NCBI GenBank assembly: GCA_033239005.1
Contig: BSQZ01000028.1
Coordinates: 6,272,911-6,336,910 of the forward strand
Reading direction: 5' to 3'
DNA from: Lamellibrachia satsuma
Lineage: Eukaryota; Annelida; Polychaeta; Sabellida; Siboglinidae
Length of the DNA stretch: 64,000 nucleotides
Under the pieces are notes generated by a model that ran no database searches, was not told the origin of the DNA, and saw only the letters and a program-made list of their open reading frames with translations. The position numbers and the translations under genes were made by a program. This document shows, piece by piece, positions 1-22,245 of this stretch (position 1 is its first letter; each line of letters starts with the position of its first letter).

Positions 1-560
1 ATACCAGGTATTACTGGCTGGTCTCAATGGTATCTTGAATGGTGCTTAAAAATACCATTCACTACTATTGAAAGAACAAAAAGTAACATTTGATACCATT
101 GGAGCTCTCAGTGATATCGGGTATTATTGGTTGGTCTCAATGGTATCTTGAATGGTACTTAAAAATACCATTCACTACTATTGAAACAACAAAAAGTAAC
201 ATTTGATACCATTGGAGCTCTCAATGAGATCGGGTATTATTGGTTGGTCTCAATGGTACCTTGAATGGTATTTAAAAATACCACTGAGTACTATATATAG
301 ATTGACCACAAAGTATCAGTTGATATTATTGGAGCCTTCAATGCTAAATAGACCATCCTGAATGGTACATTGGATAGTATCTGAAAATATCACTGAAACA
401 CCCTGTACAAATGCATCAACCTTTCACATGCAAACATTAAACTTACCAATCATGGCAATATGGTATTTTGAAAGGTAAAGAAGACACAAATGTATACTCA
501 ATGGTATAAATTACCATTGAAGGGTAGACATTACCACCGAGTGGTAGAAGTTAGCATGGT
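1..560. repeat. Tandem repeat (113-117 bp) with AATGGTA/TACCATT dyads
   Basis: About three diverged units of 113-117 bp are visible; the block beginning GGAGCTCTCA recurs near 101, 214 and 331. Within and beyond the units the heptamer AATGGTA and its complement TACCATT occur repeatedly in both orientations, for example near 94, 139, 167, 207, 252, 500 and 512. The array lies about 1 kb past the 3' end of a CACTA-type transposase gene. Clustered short motifs in both orientations are typical of the subterminal regions of CACTA elements, but no terminal inverted repeat is visible because the window begins here. That function is inferred. Confidence 0.6.
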
Positions 561-1530
561 GTTCTTGTTCACTAAACATAAAATGCAATTAGTTGTAAGA
601 TCAATTTAGCTTTTTTTGTGTTTTTTTGTAAAATGTGGCCAAATGCTTTACTGGTTGCAGTGTTGTTTTAAAAAAATGTGTTGGATTACCCTGCAATATA
701 TGTTTTGCACATCTCTATGTTGCAGGTCACTACATGTTGCGGACAATACATTTACAGTATTTTCTATAAAGCAAGCCCACTACAGCGTGTTTAACTGTTG
801 ACCGAAATTTATTTGGTGGAATATATGTGTTATAGTTGCCCAATAATGATTGAAGAGGGACTAGTTACTAAAAAAGAAACTAATCTTACAACACTGTCAT
901 GCATACGAGTAGCAGGAAATATTTTATTATATTCTTACTCCATGCATTAACACACACAAACCAGTCCTGACACAAACAACATATACAGAGTATATATCGA
1001 CTACTCAAACGAATTGCAAACTAGTCTCACAATACTGTCATACATGTAACTAGTAATACATGTACACATACATTATTATATGTAGCAGGCAGTAAGGCTC
1101 AAGTTGCACCATTCAAAAGAGAATTATAAGAGGCTATAACAGAAACACAACTTAAGAATATTAAAACAGAAATGTACAAATAAATTAATGCCAATATATA
1201 TAATTATTTTGTTGTATTGTGTATTCGTATGTGTAATATGTATATACAATAACTAGCATTACCTATTATACATTTATATTCTGTATCCAAGTAAATTTAT
1301 TAACAATGATAACAATACAAGTTAATTATAATCCAGATAACAGCTCGAGTTCTATAAAATAAATTAAAATGATACATGCTTCATAAAAAGGAAAACAGTG
1401 TGCAGTGTGCAAGTACAAAACTAGACCAAATAGCCACACACATAACAGAGTATCAATCTGCTTAATCTGTGAACACACACAGTTGGAAATGTGAGAGTTT
1501 ATGGCTAAAAACAGAAATGTACAAATATGC
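561..1530. other. 3' flank of the transposase gene, no gene seen
   Basis: This AT-rich stretch has no convincing coding potential. A 61-codon open frame at 616-801 has simple composition and no family resemblance. TTTATT occurs near 918 and would read as AATAAA on the minus strand, so it could serve as a poly(A) signal for the transposase transcript. The rest probably forms the 3' UTR and the end of the mobile element. Confidence 0.35.
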
Positions 1531-4500
1531 TTAGTCAGTCTCTACAGAATTAGGCAGTGGTATTGCATACTCTTTGTTGCCAACTGACAGTAAAATACAC
1601 TTTTTTACAATCTGCTCTGGCTTAATAGCTACAGTTGCACCTGTTGTCTGAAACTGGTGAATGTAATCAGAGACCACTCCAACTTGTCTGTCACTGAAGA
1701 AGGGCCGGTTGTCAGAAACACACTTTAACAAAAGCACAACACAGCTAACTTGACATGTGCACATACCATGCTCACAATGGCAAGGTAGTTTCATAACAAT
1801 CAGCTTCTTCACCAAGAAGATATTGCCACAATCATCTTGAACTACATAATCTGATCGCTTCTTTAGCTGTCCATGCCGATATTCCTGTGAGCAAAACATA
1901 AGGCTAGTTATTGAGAAACGATCGAAGTGATTAGCCACTGTCCGCTCTTCCACATGAACGCCCAAAGAACGTTGAATAGCCAGCCTATCGATCAATGATA
2001 TACATGTTTGCTTTGGTTTGCCATAAACTCTCACGTTTCCAACTGTGTGGCTGCTCTTTCGCAGGTACCCACCACAATGGGCCAGCTTACTGTTTAACTG
2101 CAACACCTCTGGGGAAGCATTCCCCATGTAGACTTTTTCTAGCGATGGAATGCATCGCATAGTCAAATACCTGTCTGCATAGCAGTGTGCTGGGTTCCAT
2201 GCTTCATCTGTAGAATGACATGGTTCATGCTTTCAAATGGGAACGAAGAATTAGCCCAAAGTGGTCCCCAGCTTCTCACTGTATCACATAAATGCACCAG
2301 CTGATGCACATTATAGCTAACATGCTCTTTCCCATAGAGCCGAGTTGTGTACACAACAAACTTCTCCAGAGCAACTTGAGCCTTACCAACACATTCTGGA
2401 GATATCCTCTCTTGTAGAAGCTGATACAATGCCCAGGACAGCAACATCCAATGTTTCAGAAAGTCATCTGGCAAAACTGCATTCAAAAGGTGAATAGTAC
2501 AATAAAAATGAGCGCCACTCGGACGCCTTCCAAAATTTCCGCATTTTCAGGCTTCTTGGTGTTCGTGTTAGCTCTGCTGGAGGATGGAAATTCAATAATT
2601 TACTGTCAACATCTGCTATCCGTGTCCCAATGTACCAGGGGTCACTGTGATAACAACTATCAAACCACATGGTCACAAACTGACGAGTGACACCAAGTAA
2701 TACGCAGTGCATGTAATCAACAACAAAACCAGTAACGGTATTAAAATGTGGCAATAACATGATGGGTGAAGGCCCTTTGACACCACGATGAACAACGTCT
2801 TGTTCATAAGCTAGTGTGCAATCTTGCATGTGTGATTCGTGAGTTCGAATTTCTGGATATGGAACTATGAAAGGGTAACAATTTACATAGCCATTTCCTT
2901 TTTCTACACGCTCTCCAGGATGGTAGCATTTCCAGCACCCATATTTCCCATTAAATTGAGTGCAATTTCTGATCATAGGATGTGCTACTGCATCACATGT
3001 GGCTGCTACAAAAAACACTCTACTGTGGGTACTGGTCTGATTTCCTGGATTGATCCAGTTAAAACCAGTTGTTGACAGCTCATTCAGTTCCTCGGTTATG
3101 GGCTGTATATATGTCGACATGACAGGTTTATCACTTCCAAACCACATACCACACATTAACATATTCTTATTCCTGTCTGCACAAGACAATTCATCGACAG
3201 TTAGAAAAAATGGCCAATATGCAAAATTTGAAGAATTGAATGCCTGTGCACCATCCATGTTCCACAAAACAGTGAAATCGTCATCATGCACCACACCTTC
3301 ATTCAGCAAATTATGCATATTGTTTCCACTTAAGATGTCAATGTAGTCCTCTTGTGAACAAATGGAAGACTTTAACAGCAACCGATGTGCTACATTGTGA
3401 TTTTCAAGTAGATCCTTTAACTGTTCCAACAAGGGAAATACAATAAAAAAATTGTTTCGGTCAACGGAATTCTTCCGTACAAAAGGTGTGTCACACAGGG
3501 GGCACTGGCCAGCATTGGCTATTTTTCCAAGAGGGCCTTTGCAATTGTCACAATAGATATATATATCATGATGTAAATGCACTGGAACATTTTTCTTAAA
3601 CAGGTACTTAGACTTGGGTAGGACATTTGGTAGATGTATTTCAAAAAGTTTGCACAAATCTTCCAACTGATCACCAGTTATTTTGTGCTTCATAATGTAC
3701 TGCAGAAACAACAATAGACTTTGGCCTTTTGTTACTTGTGCCCCTGGATAGATTGGCTCATCTGGAGGATGTTGTCCAGCCTGCAAGTGAAATATTAAAA
3801 AGTTATTAGTCAAAATAATAATTACAAAATTGCATTTACCTTAAAGCGAATGTACAACAATTTTCTTTGGTTACTGATGTGGAGCTACTTTATGGCTTCG
3901 TATGACTAAAATGCCCAAATTCGCTTAATTTGTCAATCTCAAAGGTCATCTAAATTAACCATGTCATACTTAATTTTATACTTTGTATATAATTATATTC
4001 TCTAGTGTGATTATCTACTACGATAATTGTTTATTTATTTATTTTTTACATTTATTTGGACACAATAAGTATAACACAGATAATGACACAGGCAAAACAT
4101 CACAGGCCTGAATTCTCCTAATTTAGAGTTGTCTGCTGTAATATTTTAATTTCCAAGTCTCGTGACTTTAGCAAAATTTTTATACTTTTTGGAAGTTTAG
4201 TTCAGCAGGTATACATCCGGCTGGTATACATAAACAATACATGTTTACTAAATCATTGTTCTCACCTGTTGTGCAATATCTTCATCAGGCTGATCTTCAT
4301 AGTCACTGTTTTCGTTGCCTGCGTCTGAATCCAATGTACCCCCATTCAAGCCATCCTGCACACCAAAAGTAATTCCTCAAATCACAGATGATGATCTTTG
4401 AAATTGTCTTTATGTGCTTAATCAACTGGGGGAATATACATACATACATACATACATACATACATACATACATACATACATACATACATACATACATACA

Positions 4501-5448
4501 TACATACATACATACATACATACATACATACATACATACATACATACATACATACATACATACATACATACATACATACATACATACATACATACATACA
4601 TACATACATACATACATACATACATACATACATACATACATACATACATACATACATACATACATACATACATACATACATACATACATACATACATACA
4701 TACATACATACATACATACATACATACATACATACATACATACATACATACATACATACATACATACATACATACATACATACATACATACATACATACA
4801 TACATACATACATACATACATACATACATACATACATACATACATACATACATACATACATACATACATACATACATACATACATACATACATACATACA
4901 TACATACATACATACATACATACATACATACATACATACATACATACATACATACATACATACATACATACATACATACATACATACATACATACATACA
5001 TACATACATACATACATACATACATACATACATACATACATACATACATACATACATACATACATACATACATACATACATACATACATACATACATACA
5101 TACATACATACATACATACATACATACATACATACATACATACATACATACATACATACATACATACATACATACATACATACATACATACATACATACA
5201 TACATACATACATACATACATACATACATACATACATACATACATACATACATACATACATACATACATACATACATACATACATACATACATACATACA
5301 TACATACATACATACATACATACATACATACATACATACATACATACATACATACATACATACATACATACATACATACATACATACATACATACATACA
5401 TACATACATACATACATACATACATACATACATACATACATACATACA

Positions 5449-5483
<35 letters not shown>

Positions 5484-6443
5484 GGGAGATTCACTATTAT
5501 TTATTCAAAGTATTCAGTACAGATTTACAAATATGTGCATATTTAAAAAACTTTTTTTTCATCTACAACAGCCACTCTTGGCTTCAACAGTGGGAATCCC
5601 CAAGTGGCGTATGGGATAGTTAACATGAAGACAATCTTAGCAGGGTTGCACAGCTTAAACATGCCCACACACACGTATGCACACTGAGTTTGGATGCATA
5701 TTTCCACTTAGCCATTTAGATTCTGCTGTAGATGGAAGAACAGTAGCACTGTCACATTGTTATTGGTAATTTGTGTTACTTACATCAAACATATTACCAG
5801 CCAACACTTCAGTAGCATCTGGATACCCTTCATGGAAGTACACCTCATGTATAATATGTATGTCATCTTCTTCTAGTGGATGAACAGTTGTTTCATTATC
5901 ACTGAAAATAATTATACAAATTAAGTACTAAAACCAGGGGCAGGGTTGTTTGATTTAAATCACTGGTTTATGGCCATTCTACATTAATTAACTGGCCACT
6001 GTCAGGTGAAAAAGTTGTAGGAATTGTCATTGTCTGAGATGTCATTCTAAGTAATTTTTCTTAGAGGTATACATTTTGAGGAAAAATATGCAAAATTTCA
6101 GCCTGTCAAAGTCTGTGGAATTTTATTGTGACTGAAAGAATTCGCCATATTAACTACACAAAAACAGATAATTTGAGTTTGACCCTTACCTGCCGTTAAT
6201 GTTTCCATTGTCACCATTGTGGATTTCACCCACGGTCTCACGGCAAATGTCTGCGTCGCTGTTACTGACACTGAATGATGCAGTGACAGTGTCAGTGTCT
6301 TCAAGTTCAAGTCCGACTTCGTCTGCGCCGGGGTCATTCACATTTGCCTGACAATGCCTAGTATCCCACCTATGTTTCGTGCGTTTGGGAACTTCTGTGT
6401 CATCAGAGCAAAGGAATTTTTTCCTTTTCCGCGTAGGATCCAT
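1531..6443 (-). pseudogene. EnSpm/CACTA transposase gene, five exons, two frame breaks
   Basis: Five minus-strand exons join in phase at GT-AG sites: 6443-6190 (ATG at 6443), 5901-5784, 4355-4266, and 3780 down to about 2470, continuing to a stop at 1531. The early exons are acidic and low in complexity. The main exon carries the animal tnp2-like (Transposase_21) region: a zinc ribbon CDNC...CPLC near 3500-3565, then LWNMDGAQ, CDAVAHP and DYMHCVLLG blocks that may hold the catalytic acidic residues. It is followed by a DUF4218-like part with GKEHVSYNVHQLVHL and PFESMN. The family cuts and pastes DNA with CACTA-type ends. The frame breaks twice inside conserved sequence, near 2480 (after FLLYYSP) and near 2180 (after HGTQHTAMQ), while homology continues on both sides. 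The copy is therefore inactive or the assembly has two indels. The last part, 2166-1531, has no further domain I recognise. Confidence 0.85.
4437..5476. repeat. Perfect (TACA)n microsatellite, about 260 units
   Basis: About 1,040 bp of uninterrupted TACA repeat lies in the intron between transposase exons 5901-5784 and 4355-4266. No interruption is visible, and the repeat degenerates only at its edges into TATATA. In the minus-strand transcript of the surrounding gene it would read as UGUA repeats. The four open reading frames across it (YIHT or MYVC repeats) are artefacts of a four-base repeat without stops. Confidence 0.97.
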
Positions 6444-6859
6444 CGGTCTAGCTGTTAGTTAGTTTGTTTGTAAACACTAAAAACAAACGTGTCACTCACA
6501 CTCGACCGTTTTTGGAGCCATTTTTACCGAACACATGCCGTAGAAACCCGAATGGATCCGGAAGACTAGAAATATGTCATAATTAATATTTGATTTTGTC
6601 AATAAAAATTAGATTAACTGTTTTCTTAAATTTTTTTACAAATTAACGATTATCTATATAAGTTTGTCTGGCTTTCCAATTTGGTTGATATCTTTTTAGC
6701 ACGAATGCCTTGTTTGATTAATCACCTTTTTTATATAACCACCGGAAATGCATGGCTAAAAAACGAGCGCGGAAATTCAAAGTGCGCCACTTCCGATTCC
6801 TTTGTTCGCGATTGTGTTGAAAAGTGTTAGCCAGTGAAAGTTATATTCTGAAATAGCAT
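6444..6859. promoter_or_regulatory. Likely shared divergent promoter region
   Basis: This interval of about 415 bp separates the minus-strand transposase ATG (6443) from the first candidate ATG (6860) of the plus-strand gene. It is locally richer in CpG than its surroundings, for example around 6500-6560 and 6765-6815. No clear TATA box is placed usefully for either gene. A bidirectional promoter is inferred from geometry only. Confidence 0.4.
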
Positions 6860-7789
6860 ATGAATATGGAGTCTTATTCTCATGCTTTGGTGCATTTCAA
6901 AGAAGACAATGCTATAGAGATTGTCAAGATAGGAAACTGAATTAAATTACTACACAGTACAGGAATTCCACATTAAATTACATACTCGATTGAAAGTACG
7001 TACATCCTTAAAATTGTGTTTATGCATGAGATCATGCAAGACAAATTATAACATATAGCACATGTCTCTTTGGCCCTGGCCTAGGAAATAATAAATTAAC
7101 ACTTAAATTGGCATGCACACTTCCCTTGCCTAGCTAGCTGTCCATGCAGCCATGCAGTGATCCCAAGGGATCATTATAATCATGACAACATTAGCTATAG
7201 TGGCAGCTGCATGGGCATCTGGAAAGCCAGCCTCTCCATCTATAGGGTTTACACTTTCAGCTAGGTCAATGTAACCATGTCCTTTGATATGGGATTATAT
7301 GTGTATTGGAAATTAATTCCATCTCACAGTATGATGTAATTATAAAAAGAAAACAATACTGTCAATAACACTAATTAATTATGGAACGATTACCAGAATA
7401 ACTCTCCACCTTGGTCAGTATTCAGAATGTCTGGTTTTCAATAAATGCATCCAACCTGGTATTAAACAGTTTCTGTAATATTAAAAAAAATGCATTAAAA
7501 GTGATATCCATCTATACTCCATTTAAAACAAAACTTACATATATATGGGTATATGATGAATTGAAATGAAACTACTCAGCCATGAATCAAACCATAATAG
7601 TATATGAATTACTTCAGACAGTGAAGAGGCACTCATACCTCGGAGGACCAGAGCAATCAACTATGAGCCCCTGTCTTCACCAGAACCTGGGGCGAAGCGT
7701 ATGAGAAAATTGAAGAGGCCATACTCCCCAACACAGCAAAGTGATGATAATAGTGAGGGTGAAACCACAGCAAAGAAAGATCTCTCTGT

Positions 7790-7877
<88 letters not shown>

Positions 7878-8770
7878 CTTGTTTGATTGTCTGTATTTCT
7901 TTAAATAAAAAAACTTGCCAATATATGCTATAAAGCACTGGATTGGCTGCTATTTCGAAACTTTGGCAATTTCCTTCACCCCATATTGTCTATGCATGGT
8001 TTTCAGATGAGACATCAAAAGCCCTAGGTCCCTTCTGTCTGCAGTCTATGCCAATTTTGTTTCAATATTTATAATCAATATTATACTAGAGGTATATGAC
8101 CATATTCTGCAGATCCAGTTCAAATTACTCAACAGACAATTAATGATTGAGTCTTATGAATAATACATTTGTATAACTTTTCAGCGTGTAAAAAGGAAGA
8201 TGCTGAAGACAGTTCAGCAAAAAGCAAAGGAAAGCCTGATGAAAACAGTATTATCTAAGAGAGACAAAACAGAGAAATGCAGCCGTGCTAAAAAGGTACA
8301 TCATGGTCATGTGTTGTACTAGCATGATCTTTGATTTTAGCCCAGTAATATTGCAATAGTACAAAACAACTGCAAATATCATTTAAAAACCTGGTAGATA
8401 TATTATCACAGCAAAAGGAGTAAGTTCACTGACAGAAATATTGTCCTCACATAACGTTTTTTAACACTTTGTTTAGCATCCATCTTACTGAAGATCTTAA
8501 TATTTTTATATCCAATTCAGGAAATTATTACTTATGTACAATGTGTTTTATGATTTGCAATTTCTATCAGGATGATGTACAGAATATTTATGCAGTGCAG
8601 TTGCCTAATTCTAATTTAATTTTGTTAATATAATAACTGCCCATTTTGTCCAGCAAATAGCCTATCGTGGGAAGGATTCACTGGACACTGATCATTTAGA
8701 TGAAGAGGAGTACATTCCAAGACATGTCCTCCTCAGTCAGATTTGCTCACTGAAGCAAAAAAAAATTTAG
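6860..8770 (+). CDS. Small basic nuclear-type protein, unrecognised (3' exons clear, 5' exon tentative)
   Basis: Three plus-strand exons join in phase: 7618-7790 (57 codons after two bases that finish a codon), 8185-8295 (37 codons) and 8654-8770 (38 codons plus TAG). Acceptors read TTCAG, TTTCAG and GTCCAG; donors read GTATAT and GTACAT. The peptide is basic, with EEALIPRRTRAINYEPLSS, KRMRKLKRPYSPTQQ, RVKRKMLKTVQQKAKESLMK and an acidic end DTDHLDEEEYIPRHVLL, which suggests a nuclear or chromatin role. A first exon may start at 6860 (MNMESYSHALVHFKEDNAIEI), but no donor there has the right phase, so an exon may be missing. A poly(A) signal AATAAA lies at 8955-8960. The N-terminus faintly recalls invertebrate BEN-domain proteins, but no BEN domain is visible. 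It is head to head with the transposase gene and could be a second gene of that element. Function unknown. Confidence 0.6.
7791..7874. repeat. (TA)n microsatellite starting at a splice donor
   Basis: This is an almost pure TA array of about 84 bp. Its first bases GTATAT form the predicted 5' splice site of exon 7618-7790. Confidence 0.9.
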
Positions 8771-8960
8771 CCCAATTTTTCATGTATTCTATTTTGCTGG
8801 GGGGATCGAGTACCCCAGCCTTTCTGTTTGTACATGTATGTGTATGGCTAATCAACTAGGTAATTACGCCCCTACTTTGGCACTTGTAACCAATTGTGAT
8901 TGTCACTCCTATGTAGGGGCTCTTCGGCATTACATGCCTATGATTACTGTATTAAATAAA

Positions 8961-9384
8961 TGGATTGCCATTTTCTCACTCATACATGTTTTCAGGTATG
9001 ACTGATATGTACAGAAACTAGCTCAGGCTCCACACCAGTTTTTGATATCATTAAGACCAGGCAGTCAGATTAAGTAGGGATATTAAATTCAATGACACAA
9101 GACGCAGGCATGCGAATAGGAAGTTACACAGTGATAACTAGCCTTAATAGTTTGGTAGGCCTACACGAAACAGTCCCCACGGTGTCTAATATTACATAAT
9201 GACATATGTGAACATAGTGCCCGACGTATCTGAGCATGGTACCCCACTATTTCAGCCTCTTCTCGATTTTTTTTAATATGTCTCAACTATAGAGATTATG
9301 GTGGAGCTTAACATACAATTTTCCATTTTATGATATCCTATATATTGTTGGCACTAGCGAATGTATGTCTCCCCAGCACTTGGC
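8961..9384. other. Intergenic, nothing identified
   Basis: This follows the poly(A) signal of the small basic gene. I see no open frame, repeat array or paired termini. Confidence 0.4.
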
Positions 9385-9502
9385 TCAACTGAGGTCACGT
9401 GTAGTGAAAGAAATTGCCAAAGTTTTAAAATGGCAGCAAGAGGATTCGAACCCTTGACTGAGAGTCCAGCTTTCTAACCACGACACTACTGTGCCCCATG
9501 AT
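9385..9502 (-). repeat. tRNA-derived SINE, partial copy
   Basis: Read on the minus strand, this begins GGGGCACAGTAGTGTCG and contains GGTTAGAAAGCTGGACTCTC and a B-box-like GGGTTCGAATCCTC. It then continues into CTTTGGCAATTTC, which resembles the body of the copy at 24245-24572. The 3' tail is missing or diverged. Confidence 0.7.
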
Positions 9503-10110
9503 CGATCCAACTGCCTACTATATAAATGCAGTATAGTAATGTTCTAATGTGTCTTTTGTTGTTGAAATAACAATTATTCAAACTGCGATTATATTGATAC
9601 AACTAGCTCAGACAATAAAATAAGATGGAAATTATATTTAACAAATAAGATGTAATAGATATTTTCTGTGTTTACTGTCAAAACACACCATATAGGCTAC
9701 ATGTTATCATCTGTAACCAAGTGTCGGCTATCAAAATGTAATTCTTTTTGTTGCATTTTTGTGATGTCGATTTCTGTGTGCATGCATGTGTGTGCGTGTT
9801 GACCCAACATTGGTTACTCTTTATTCGGAGATGTTTCTTCTTGGTCAGACTGTAGGCCCTACACTATATACACCCCTCTGATGACCGACAGTGTCAGTAG
9901 GTATATTATCCACCATAAACAAAATTGTTCCACTACATAGCACCTTTTGGTTGACAGTAAAGATTCAGCATCGCAGCTTTAAGAGGCCTTATTATAGCTT
10001 TCTTTTGAGTTCACACTAGTAATAGTGTGATATAAAGCACCATAGAACACTCAGTGAATATGGCGCTACACAGATTTTGTATTTTATTATTGTTACACTG
10101 ACTCTTCACT
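9503..10110. other. Intergenic, nothing identified
   Basis: AT-rich unique sequence with no credible coding frame, satellite or RNA gene. Confidence 0.4.
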
Positions 10111-10470
10111 GCTTCTGTTCCTCTCTGATCAGCACACATGGCCTTACCACATGACTCATCCAAGACGTCTTGTATAGGACTTGGGTACAACCATGGACAA
10201 GCTTCTGTTCCTCTGTGATCAGCACACATGGCCTTACCACATGACTCATCCAAGACGTCTCGTATAGGACTTGGGTACAACCATGGACAAGCTTCTGTTC
10301 CTCTGTGATCAGCACACATGGCCTTACCACATGACTCATCCAAGACGTCTCGTATAGGACTTGGGTATAACCATGGACAAGCTTCTGTTCCTCTCTGATC
10401 AGCACACATGGCCTTACCACAGTAAATGACTCGACCAAGACTTCTCGTATAGGACTTGGGTATAACCATT
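10111..10470. repeat. Minisatellite, 90-bp unit, four copies
   Basis: The block GCTTCTGTTCCTC starts units at 10111, 10201, 10291 and 10381, an exact 90-bp period. The last unit has a small insertion around 10423-10435. Because 90 is divisible by three, two open frames (152 and 138 codons) cross it with 30-residue repeats; these are not credible genes. Confidence 0.93.
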
Positions 10471-10629
10471 CAGAAAGGTATATGATCACCAGATTATGCT
10501 GTTCTGTTTGTTTTAAAAACAAATGTTAGTTAACTGTCAAACATCATATCTAGATGAACATTGACATCCAAGTCGTTTGTTATTTCATCCAGTGAAGTTA
10601 GAGTTACCGGTGCTCATATTTTTCAAGAG

Positions 10630-10870
10630 AGATTGGCCAAGGACTAGTGCAGTGGCCCAATGGTTTGGTGTTTACCTCGTCACCAGGGGTGCCGGGTTTG
10701 TGGCCAACACAGCCGTTTTGCCAAAATTGGGTACAACTTGCCAACTCACCTAGCACCTGGTATATGAGAAGTAAGCTGGAACTATCTTTCGGATAAGACA
10801 CTGAAAGCTGTATACATGTGTCTTCTACCTAGTGCCTGTGCCAAGGGATGTAACAGATTCCATTCGACAT
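10630..10870 (+). repeat. Second tRNA-like SINE family, probable
   Basis: The stretch has a tRNA-like head: GTGGCCCAATGGTTTGG resembles an A box and GTGCCGGGTTTGTGGCC a degraded B box, with GTTTACCTCGTCACCAGG between them as in an anticodon arm. Downstream sequence to about 10870 would be the body. Only one copy was found, so the boundaries are approximate. Confidence 0.45.
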
Positions 10871-12195
10871 AAATGTGTAACCTGCTGTAGACACACTAAC
10901 TCTAAAATAACCTACCAATGGTGAGAAAACATACTACATAAAAGCCCACAACATGATTAGATTTAACAGAGGTTGTATATCAGAAGAAGAAATGTGCATC
11001 CTGTTTGCAATGTCAGCCTTCGGAGTTCAAAAAACTCTTCCAACAGTGCCAGGTCATTGTGTCGTTATCTCTCTACCATAGCCACCAATCTCAACAGCTC
11101 ATGGTGTCATTTGTCTAGAGATGCCTGATTTGACTATTGGATTGCTGACTAATCTTTCAGGTATGCAATTAACACCACTATACTCCATATATATCATAAC
11201 ACCTGCAAAGTTGTTATCTTCTAGTTTGGTTAGTAGGTATTCTTGCTTTGGCAAAAGCTATTCCACAATTGTGTTTATTCGCAGCAGATACACACATTCA
11301 ACAGTGTCAATCATTAGTATTTTATCAACAAGTAACTTTTCCAACCACTTTATTGTGTTCAGTCAATAAAATATATTACATAAATTTACAACTGTATCTT
11401 GTGTAGTGTGCTTAGATTATTAAGTATATCTCATAGTTTCTTGAGTAACATAAGGATATAAAATGTTTTTGCATACCGTTATTGGAAATTTATTACAATC
11501 AAATAACATATAATAAATACATGTAAAAACATCTTAATGATCATTTCATTCTAATGTGTAATTTGTGAAAGATTCAAAATGATAATATACTTACAAAGAT
11601 TGCAATGACCTTACTTATTAGAATACAAAATACTCTTTCAAGGACAATTCTGATGTGCATATGGTGATCGCTGGTCCTAGCAGAGCAAACACAGATACTG
11701 CCTTAAATGTTAGCCAATGTTATTAGAACAATGTGTGACCAAAAAGTAAAATGTGATCATTTACAACTTACTCACCAAGATGGAATTACTGAAGGACATA
11801 CACTTACTTACTCAGACATACTCACTCAGACATACACTTACTGAAAGACTTACTCATTGAGAGAATTATTAGTTATATCAATATTTCCATTTACCACATT
11901 TATAGTTTAACAAATAACTGCTGATTATAACAGATGTTGTGTTATTTCCAATATACTTATAGCAAACTTTTTGCTGATGATCAGATGGTTTCTTTCTGGG
12001 TAAAGCCTTCTCTACAGGCACATCTGAACCCACAGCTTAGTCCACCGCTTTTCCTATACCACTTGTTCCTAGGTTACCAACATTTGGAAGAACCGTCACC
12101 GTTGTATCACTGGCAACAACGTCACCAATACTGTGTGTAATGTCTGTGGCAACAACTGCAGTTGTGTCACCGACAGGACCAACACTAATAGCATG
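10871..12195. other. 3' flank of TMEM184C, no gene seen
   Basis: This holds the presumptive 3' UTR and downstream region of TMEM184C (minus strand). TTTATT occurs near 11275, 11348 and 11488; any of these could be its AATAAA signal. No credible additional gene was found. A short imperfect repeat of ACTCAGACATAC-type sequence lies near 11810-11850. Confidence 0.4.

Positions 12196-22245
<10,050 letters not shown>

Noticed and set aside
4303..5623. Four long open frames of 351-411 codons (YIHT or MYVC repeats)
   Set aside because: They are products of a perfect four-base repeat with no stops in any frame on either strand.
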